11,688 nucleotides of DNA from contig JAAUVF010000013.1 of NCBI GenBank assembly GCA_012030815.1, forward strand, positions 1 through 11,688, read 5' to 3'. The stretch is from Nanobdellota archaeon. GTDB taxonomy: Archaea; Thermoproteota; Nitrososphaeria; Nitrososphaerales; Nitrosopumilaceae. How positions within the stretch are numbered: the first letter of the stretch is position 1; every line of letters begins with the position of its first letter. The notes beneath the pieces are model-generated. The model ran no database searches and had not been told where the DNA came from. It saw nothing but the letters and a program-made list of their open reading frames with translations. This document shows positions 7,146 to 11,688 of this stretch, piece by piece. A program made the translations under genes and the position numbers.

Positions 7146-7806
7146 TTTTGAATTTTTTTGGATAAATTCAGATGGTGAAAAGAAACTAGCCACCGAAAAT
7201 TTAGTTATAGGAAATCAAGTGTATAATGAAAAATTAATTACAAAAAAAGGAGTGGAGTATAGATTATGGGATCCATTTAGAAGTAAATTAGCTGCTGCAA
7301 TAATGAACGGATTAGAAATATTTCCATTTAAGAATAAATCAACTGTATTGTATCTAGGAGTATCAACAGGTACAACAGTTAGCCATATTTCAGATATAGT
7401 TGGTCCATCTGGAATAATTTTTGGAGTCGAACATGCAAGTAGAGTAGCTAGAGATTTTTTAGATAGAGTTGCATCACATAGAGCAAATATAATTCCAATT
7501 TTACAAGATGCAAGAAAACCAAAAGAGTATTTTTCAGTATTTGGAAAAGTAGATGTAGTTTATGTAGATATTGCACAACCTGATCAAACAAATATTGCAA
7601 TAGAAAATTGTAAAATGTATCTCAAAAAAGAGGGGTATTTCTTTTTAGTTATTAAAACTAGAAGCATAGATGTCACAAAATCTCCAAAAAGAATTGTAGA
7701 AGAAGAGATAAAAAGAATGGAAGTTCATTTTGAAATCCTACAAGTCATAGATCTTCATCCATATGACAAAGATCATGCAATGGTAATTGCAAAGTTCCTA
7801 AAGTAA
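7132..7806 (+). CDS. flpA: Fibrillarin-like rRNA/tRNA 2'-O-methyltransferase
   Basis: Fibrillarin is the catalytic subunit of the box C/D RNP and methylates ribose 2'-OH at guide-RNA-selected sites with SAM. From TTG 7132 the protein has 224 residues, the normal archaeal size. It contains KLITKKGVEYRLWDPFRSKLAAAI (34-57), SAM-binding motif I LYLGVSTGTT (73-82), the acidic E100 in FGVEHA, D126 in LQDAR, the catalytic D146 in YVDIAQPDQ and K175 in VIKTRSIDVTK. The same frame is open back to GTG 6979, adding 51 codons. That extension lies wholly inside the nop5 tail and has no counterpart in archaeal fibrillarins I know, so I prefer TTG 7132, which overlaps nop5 by 14 bases. The stop overlaps the end of the convergent RNase HII gene by 9 bases. 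T6 at 7807-7812 may end the transcript. Confidence 0.94.
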   Translation: MKEDNFEFFWINSDGEKKLATENLVIGNQVYNEKLITKKGVEYRLWDPFRSKLAAAIMNGLEIFPFKNKSTVLYLGVSTGTTVSHISDIVGPSGIIFGVEHASRVARDFLDRVASHRANIIPILQDARKPKEYFSVFGKVDVVYVDIAQPDQTNIAIENCKMYLKKEGYFFLVIKTRSIDVTKSPKRIVEEEIKRMEVHFEILQVIDLHPYDKDHAMVIAKFLK

Positions 7807-8424
7807 TTTTTTATTCAATATTTCTTGAGTTGGTTTCCAGCTTTTACGCACAAAAACTGGAATGATTTGATTGATTTTATAATATGAGGTAACAAAATCA
7901 ATTGTTTTTGAATCAGATGGGTATCCACTTCCTAAGTCATAGTTGTTTCTAAGTTTTGATATTGCCTTATCTCTAGTAACTTTTGCAATTATTGATGCTG
8001 CAGACACTACAACAAACCTACTATCAGCATGATGGTAGGATCTGATTTTTTTATTATTAGATAATTTTGCTATTTCTTTTCCAAATCTTTTTGGATTAAC
8101 ATCGCATGAATCAACATAAGACGTATCAGGATTTAATTTTGAAATTATTTTTGCCATATACTTAGCCTCTAAATGATTAAGACCGTGTTTCTTAACACTG
8201 GCATCAATAATTTTTGGAGAAATTTTTGCAACATAGTAATTATCAACTAGTGCAATTATTTTTTTATAAAGTTCTTCTCGTGATTTTGGGGTTAATTGTT
8301 TTGAATCTTTTACACCCAACAAGGATAATTTTGGAATATCTTTTTTATTCAAAGAGATGCCAGCGATTACTAGTGGACCCAACATAGAACCACGTCCAGC
8401 ATCATCAACCCCACAAATCTGCAT
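7798..8424 (-). CDS. rnhB: Ribonuclease HII
   Basis: RNase HII cleaves the RNA strand of RNA/DNA hybrids and single ribonucleotides in DNA, removing primers and misincorporated rNMPs. From ATG 8424 there are 208 residues, with the opening MQICGVDDAGRGSMLGPLVIAG, then GVKDSKQLT (37-45), YVDSCD (103-108) and HHADSRFVVVSAASIIAKVTRD (131-152). Three of the four metal ligands are clear (D7, D105, D152). The second, usually Glu in (G)IDEAGRG, is Asp here (D8). An upstream ATG at 8445 would add seven residues (MCFKTES). However, a TATA-like TTTAATA at 8447-8453 sits 26 bases before 8424, so the inner start is preferred. The gene is divergent from trm1 and convergent with flpA. Confidence 0.93.
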   Translation of the reverse strand: MQICGVDDAGRGSMLGPLVIAGISLNKKDIPKLSLLGVKDSKQLTPKSREELYKKIIALVDNYYVAKISPKIIDASVKKHGLNHLEAKYMAKIISKLNPDTSYVDSCDVNPKRFGKEIAKLSNNKKIRSYHHADSRFVVVSAASIIAKVTRDKAISKLRNNYDLGSGYPSDSKTIDFVTSYYKINQIIPVFVRKSWKPTQEILNKKLL

Positions 8425-8446
8425 TGATTCAGTCTTAAAACACATG

Positions 8447-8453
8447 TATTAAA
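8447..8453 (-). promoter_or_regulatory. TATA box of rnhB
   Basis: The minus strand reads TTTAATA, preceded by GG and centred 26 bases before ATG 8424. It decides in favour of the inner rnhB start, since the outer ATG at 8445 would lie within or upstream of the transcription start zone. Confidence 0.45.
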
Positions 8454-8455
8454 CC

Positions 8456-8463
8456 ATTATAGG
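8456..8463 (+). promoter_or_regulatory. TATA box of trm1
   Basis: ATTATAGG is centred about 27 bases before TTG 8486, back to back with the rnhB box only a few bases away. The two boxes together suggest leaderless transcription of both divergent genes from a gap of 61 bases. Confidence 0.4.
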
Positions 8464-8485
8464 TTAATGAAATATAGAATAATAA

Positions 8486-9652
8486 TTGCAAATTCCAGAT
8501 GAAATATTTCAAGAGATAATAGAGGGGAAGACAAAAATTCTTGTTCCAAAAGGATCATTAACAGAGATAGTTCCACCAAAAGAACCAGCATTTTTTAATC
8601 CAAAAGCAAAATTGAGTAGGGATTTTTCAATAATCGCATATGGAGCATTTCTAAAAAAATTTCCAGGACCAAAAATATTTTTGGAGGGGTTATCAGGTCT
8701 AGGAGTCAGAGGGTTACGAGTTGCAAATGAATTGCAAGTAGACAAAGTAATTATCAATGATCTAAATCCATCGGCATTAAAATTAGCAGAATATTCAGCT
8801 GGGTTAAACGATTTAAAGAATATAGAATATTCAGAGATGGAAGTCTGCAGGTTTCTTAGTAAGTATTCTAGAAAAGGTGAAAGAGGCTCAATTGTAGATA
8901 TAGATCCATTTGGCTCTCCATCACAATTTTTTGATTGTTGTTTAAGAGCAACTATGCATGGTGGAATTATTTCAATTACAGCCACAGATCTTCAAGTTTT
9001 AAACGGTCTCTATCAAAGTGCATGTAAGAGAAAATACGGAGGAGTGCCAATTAGAGTAGAATATGGGAATGAGATGGCAATTAGATTGATTTTAGGCTGC
9101 CTCAGAATGGTTGCAGGAAGAATTGGTGTAGAAATTGTTCCATTATTTGCAGAAAGTAACATGCATTACTATAGAACGTATGTACGAGTGCTTATTCGAC
9201 AGGATCAAAAAGAAAATATCGGCTACATCATCCATTGTAAAAGTTGTGGACATAGAGAAATAACATCTGAGCAAAATAACCAATGCAAATTATGTAATTC
9301 AAAATCAGATGTCGGAGGGCCATTATGGATAGACAAAATTTTTGATAAAGAATTTGTTGAAGATATGATTTTAAAATCATCCGAGTTATCAGTGAGTAAA
9401 GTATGTGAAAAAACATTACAAAAATGTCTGGCAGAAACTGAAATGCCTGGAATGTATTTTACACTTGATGAAATTGCCTCCAAAATGAAAGCTTCGCCAC
9501 CAAAGTTAGAAGATGCAATAAAGAATTTACAAAAAAATAATTATTTATCTAGTTGTACATCATTTTGTCCTACAGGATTTAGAACAAATGCCAACATAAA
9601 TGAAATAATCAAGGTTTTCTCAGATCATCCAGTAAATCCTAAACAAACATAA
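8486..9652 (+). CDS. trm1: tRNA (guanine(26)-N(2))-dimethyltransferase Trm1
   Basis: Trm1 makes N2,N2-dimethylguanosine at position 26 of tRNA using SAM. The 388-residue protein has EIIEGKTKILVP (10-21) and FFNPKAKLSRDFSI (36-49), both typical Trm1 N-terminal blocks. SAM motif I is FLEGLSGLGVRGLRVA (65-80), followed by IINDLN (89-94) and the catalytic DIDPFGSP (138-145). A zinc-binding pair C251-x2-C254 and C267-x2-C270 lies in the C-terminal part. The start is TTG 8486, because TAA is the codon immediately before it and no ATG follows until far into conserved sequence. The gene is intact, in contrast to its damaged neighbours. Its 3' end overlaps the convergent rlmE gene by 28 bases. Confidence 0.95.
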   Translation: MQIPDEIFQEIIEGKTKILVPKGSLTEIVPPKEPAFFNPKAKLSRDFSIIAYGAFLKKFPGPKIFLEGLSGLGVRGLRVANELQVDKVIINDLNPSALKLAEYSAGLNDLKNIEYSEMEVCRFLSKYSRKGERGSIVDIDPFGSPSQFFDCCLRATMHGGIISITATDLQVLNGLYQSACKRKYGGVPIRVEYGNEMAIRLILGCLRMVAGRIGVEIVPLFAESNMHYYRTYVRVLIRQDQKENIGYIIHCKSCGHREITSEQNNQCKLCNSKSDVGGPLWIDKIFDKEFVEDMILKSSELSVSKVCEKTLQKCLAETEMPGMYFTLDEIASKMKASPPKLEDAIKNLQKNNYLSSCTSFCPTGFRTNANINEIIKVFSDHPVNPKQT

Positions 9653-10217
9653 TACAATTCACTGCTTTGTTTTCTACTTGCTTCAGGTTTTGTTAGGTTT
9701 ATTCTTGAAAATTTCTTTTTAATGTAATCTTTAAATTCCATTGAGTATTCTCCATCAAAAACTTTGAAAATTGCATTTCCTTTATGCATTAGAACCTTTT
9801 CCATAATTTTTGTACATTCATAATTCAATGAAATCTGTATTGCATGATCAACAGACCAATTTCCAGTTACTTGCGGAGATAGATCACAAATTACTGCATT
9901 AACTTTTCTTTCAAAATATGACATTATTTCATCAACTACAAATTCATTTCAATATTTTCTCGAATGATATGAGCACCTGGAATTTCTTCCACATATGAGG
10001 TATCAATTCCCATGACCTTACCTTTGTTACCAGCTAGTTTGACTGCCATTTGTGTCCAACCTCCAGGAGCACATCCCAAATCTAGAACATAAAATCCAGG
10101 TCCGATAATACGATATGATTGATTTAGTTGTTTGAGTTTGTATGCGGCTCTACTTCGAAATCCTTGTTCATGAGCTAATTTTCGGTATTGATCTCGACGT
10201 GCGTCTATAAGCTTCAT
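9625..10217 (-). CDS. rlmE: FtsJ/RlmE-type 23S rRNA 2'-O-methyltransferase, broken by one apparent deletion
   Basis: RlmE (RrmJ) methylates the ribose of a conserved uridine in the A loop of 23S rRNA (U2552 in E. coli). The first piece (10217-9936) has FRSRAAYKLKQL with the catalytic lysine K27 and the SAM motif VLDLGCAPGGWTQ (44-56), then GKVMGID. The second piece (to 9625) has VNAVICDLSPQVTG with the catalytic Asp, AIFKVFDG with the second catalytic Lys, and PEASRKQSSELYYV with the catalytic Glu. One base missing from the run at 9940-9942 (AAA on plus, TTT in the gene) joins them as IEMNFVVDEIMSYF. The result is 197 residues, a usual archaeal length, with the full K-D-K-E set. The ATG overlaps the stop of the upstream TFE-beta-like gene (ATGA), so the two genes form an operon. 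Confidence 0.92.
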
Positions 10218-10759
10218 TTGGCTTTCGTAGGTTTTTTCATCTCAGCTAGAACCCAATCTTCAATGAATTGACAATTACGTGGACTTATTTCTCCTTCAAG
10301 TGAACATTTCTGCTCGACAGGACAAACAAGACATGGGGCATTCTCAATTGATAAAGTACTGATAGGAGTTTTCTTTAGAATTAATTTATACGTCCAACGA
10401 CCTTTATCAAGAATTTTTTCTCTGTAAATAGTTCCCATTCTTTCTAATTTTAATGCAAGTCTGGAACCATCTCTACTAGTAAGCTTTAGTTTTTCCAAAG
10501 TTCACTTTGAAACATTCCATTAGATTCACGTTCAGCTAAAACATCACAGATTTTATTTGTGAGTCTTTCCATGTCAACTTTTTCAATTTGGAAATTTTCA
10601 ATTTCTTCATCAGTGAGTTGTTCTTCTAATTCTTCTTCTAATGTTTTTTCGGCTTTCTTTTTTGATTTCTTCTAATTCTTTCTTAGTTAGTTTCTTTTCT
10701 TTAGGTGCAGCTTCTTTTTTTGCCGTATCTGCAGATTTGTCCTTTTTCTTTGCCATCAT
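10214..10759 (-). CDS. TFE-beta / RPC34(RPC39)-like transcription factor, split over three frames by two apparent indels
   Basis: Read as one gene this gives 181 residues. It has a charged, Lys/Glu-rich N-terminal region (1-60), a winged-helix-like domain (about 62-130, ICDVLAERESNGMFQSELW, then SRDGSRLALKLERMGTIYRE), and a cluster motif C143-x2-C146-x5-C152-x10-C163 within PCLVCPVEQKC and GEISPRNCQF. This cysteine pattern followed by an aromatic/acidic helix is characteristic of human RPC39 and archaeal TFE-beta, which carry a [4Fe-4S] cluster. With TFE-alpha, TFE-beta helps open the promoter. Two indels must be undone: one extra T in 10654-10656 (gives KKEAEKTLEEE) and one base missing from T5 at 10490-10494 (gives ELWKKLKLTSRDG). 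The ATG at 10756 is an equally good start. The gene overlaps rlmE by 4 bases. Confidence 0.8.
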
Positions 10760-10772
10760 AACACCTTAATTT

Positions 10773-10781
10773 TTAATATAA
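10773..10781 (-). promoter_or_regulatory. Putative TATA box of the TFE-beta-rlmE operon
   Basis: The minus strand reads TTATATTAA, about 20 bases before the tandem ATGs at 10759 and 10756. The spacing is slightly short for a leaderless start, favouring the second ATG. It is a tentative call in an A+T-rich gap. Confidence 0.35.
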
Positions 10782-10806
10782 CTCCTAATCATACAATATT
10801 TCATTC

Positions 10807-11268
10807 CTATTTAATAGTAAATTTACTACTTGCTGTTATACTACTCTTTTGATTTTGATCGGTCATTTTCACGACTAAATCATACTCTCCAGGTGTACCT
10901 ATTATTTCAGAAAAAGCATCATCAATGGGTAGTAGAGAATTATTTGAATCAAAACATTGTTGTAAAAATCCACTTTGTGTAACTATAGTATCTTTTTCAG
11001 AATAAACAGTGACATAAAGATCTCCACAATCAAACTGAGAATCATCGATCTTTACTTGTATTTGAATTGGAGTAGATATGGAATATTGTTTTTCTAGTCC
11101 GATAATTGAAATTGATTCATCGTCAGTCATCATGTTGTGTTTACCCATAGGCCACATATCGAGTTCTCTATCAGGTGATTGAAGTATATCAGCCATTACA
11201 ACAGTAGCAAAAGCAATTGAAATCAAAACTGGTAAAACAAATACAATGTATACTAATCTAGTTGCCAT
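10807..11268 (-). CDS. Membrane-anchored extracellular protein with predicted beta-sandwich domain, function unknown
   Basis: I do not recognise a named family. The 153 residues begin with an Arg, then a hydrophobic stretch (about 6-26, VYIVFVLPVLISIAFATVVMA without charges) that is either a signal peptide or an uncleaved N-terminal anchor. The rest is polar and acidic. From about 55 to the end it shows alternating hydrophobic residues (YSISTPIQIQVKID, DLYVTVYSE, YDLVVKMTD, ITASSKFTIK), suggesting an Ig-like or similar beta-sandwich outside the membrane. Two cysteines (C81, C105) could form a disulfide bond. The closing pattern G-x-Y-x-L-V-V-K-x-x-D resembles the last strands of PKD/CARDB-like cell-surface domains, but this is only inference. 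It has a TATA box and an AGGTG ribosome binding site, unlike its leaderless neighbours. Confidence 0.8.
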   Translation of the reverse strand: MATRLVYIVFVLPVLISIAFATVVMADILQSPDRELDMWPMGKHNMMTDDESISIIGLEKQYSISTPIQIQVKIDDSQFDCGDLYVTVYSEKDTIVTQSGFLQQCFDSNNSLLPIDDAFSEIIGTPGEYDLVVKMTDQNQKSSITASSKFTIK

Positions 11269-11278
11269 TTCGTTTTTT

Positions 11279-11283
11279 CACCT
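11279..11283 (-). promoter_or_regulatory. Shine-Dalgarno-like AGGTG before the membrane-anchored protein
   Basis: The minus strand reads AGGTG ten bases before ATG 11268. This is a good ribosome binding site in a window where most starts appear to lack a leader. Confidence 0.45.
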
Positions 11284-11292
11284 GTAATTCCC

Positions 11293-11305
11293 TTATATCT
11301 ATTTA
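11293..11305 (-). promoter_or_regulatory. TATA box of the membrane-anchored protein gene
   Basis: The minus strand reads TAAATAGATATAA, about 31 bases before the ATG at 11268. It predicts transcription start near 11275 and a short leader. The AGGTG site at 11279-11283 is only inside the mRNA if the start is slightly further upstream. Confidence 0.45.
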
Positions 11306-11372
11306 GCAACATTTCAACACACGTGATGAATTTGACGAATGAGTTAAATCGGAGCCGACTAAATATTGCTAG

Positions 11373-11688
11373 ATGCGACTTAGAAAATTTAGAGTTAGAG
11401 CATATCGTTGCATTCATGATTCTGGCGAAATTAATGTCGGGGATTTAGCAGCGTTTGTTGGAAGAAATGAGAGTGGAAAAACAACAATCCTACAGGCATT
11501 AACCTTACTAAATAAAGATGAAAAAATTTCAGATTTGGATCTTTGTGATGAACTATCAGAAGAGCTTAAAGGAGAAATTACTTTGGCTGAAGGAGAATTT
11601 GAATTAAATTCAAATGAAACAGAATTAATTAAACAATCATTTCCAGGATTACCAGAGATAAAGAAAATAAAATTATTTAGGACTAACA
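11373..11688 (+). CDS. AAA ATPase of the OLD/AAA15 kind, N-terminal part only
   Basis: An open frame starts at ATG 11373 (the preceding codon is TAG) and runs off the right edge after 105 residues. It begins MRLRKFRVRAYRCIHDSG, the short beta-strand start typical of SMC/RecF/OLD-like ATPases. It contains Walker A as FVGRNESGKTT (28-38). The form GRNESGKT is common in OLD-family and AAA15/AAA_23 ATPases, many of which carry a C-terminal TOPRIM nuclease, but that part is not in the window. Possible roles are DNA repair or phage defence, and neither can be decided here. The gene is divergent from the membrane-anchored protein. A weak TTAAAT at 11344-11349, 26 bases before the ATG, may be its TATA box. 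Confidence 0.8.
   Translation, partial: MRLRKFRVRAYRCIHDSGEINVGDLAAFVGRNESGKTTILQALTLLNKDEKISDLDLCDELSEELKGEITLAEGEFELNSNETELIKQSFPGLPEIKKIKLFRTN

Noticed and set aside
8509..8985. 158-codon minus-strand open frame inside trm1
   Set aside because: It lies entirely antisense to conserved Trm1 motifs, and its translation shows no family features.
10214..10498. A 94-residue zinc-finger-like small protein
   Set aside because: It is the C-terminal part of the TFE-beta-like gene, and its TTG start lies within a broken frame.

Overview
The window looks like a stretch of core chromosome from a low-GC ammonia-oxidising archaeon of the Nitrosopumilus/Nitrosarchaeum type (Nitrososphaerota, formerly Thaumarchaeota). 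The evidence is archaeal-specific machinery (RadA, eS30, Nop5 with fibrillarin, archaeal Trm1, a TFE-beta/RPC34-like factor, archaeal PyrD/PyrK), strong A+T bias, TATA-box promoters, and start codons 24-28 bases downstream of those boxes, as expected for leaderless mRNAs. I see no insertion sequence, CRISPR array, tRNA or rRNA. No gene-free stretch exceeds about 130 bases.

Layout. From 1 to 5783 everything is on the minus strand: an RlmN/Cfr-type radical SAM methyltransferase (cut by the window edge), the recombinase RadA with a charged tail, ribosomal protein eS30, a large radical SAM protein with a possible cobalamin-type N-terminal domain, and pyrK and pyrD. A divergent promoter at about 5800 starts the plus-strand pair nop5-flpA (C/D-box RNP core). 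This converges on RNase HII (minus). RNase HII is divergent from tRNA methyltransferase Trm1 (plus), which converges on the minus-strand pair TFE-beta-like gene then rlmE. The right end holds a small membrane-anchored extracellular protein (minus) and the start of an AAA ATPase of the OLD/AAA15 kind (plus, cut by the window edge).

The theme is RNA processing and modification together with information processing: rRNA and tRNA methylation (RlmN, Nop5/fibrillarin, Trm1, RlmE), transcription initiation (TFE-beta), translation (eS30), recombination and repair (RadA, RNase HII), and one step of pyrimidine synthesis (PyrD/PyrK).

The main anomaly is quality-related. Four genes between 4.8 and 10.7 kb (pyrD, nop5, rlmE and the TFE-beta gene) are each broken by one to three single-base indels in short mononucleotide runs. 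I count seven events. When each is corrected, a full-length, family-typical protein results. The TFE-beta gene is split over three frames and is easily missed. This pattern fits sequencing or assembly error better than gene decay. The best biological leads are a stack of overlapping palindromes on the radA promoter, the arginine-rich tail of Nop5 that is open in a second frame, the unassigned radical SAM protein, and the truncated AAA ATPase. I did not find a convincing new multi-gene system.
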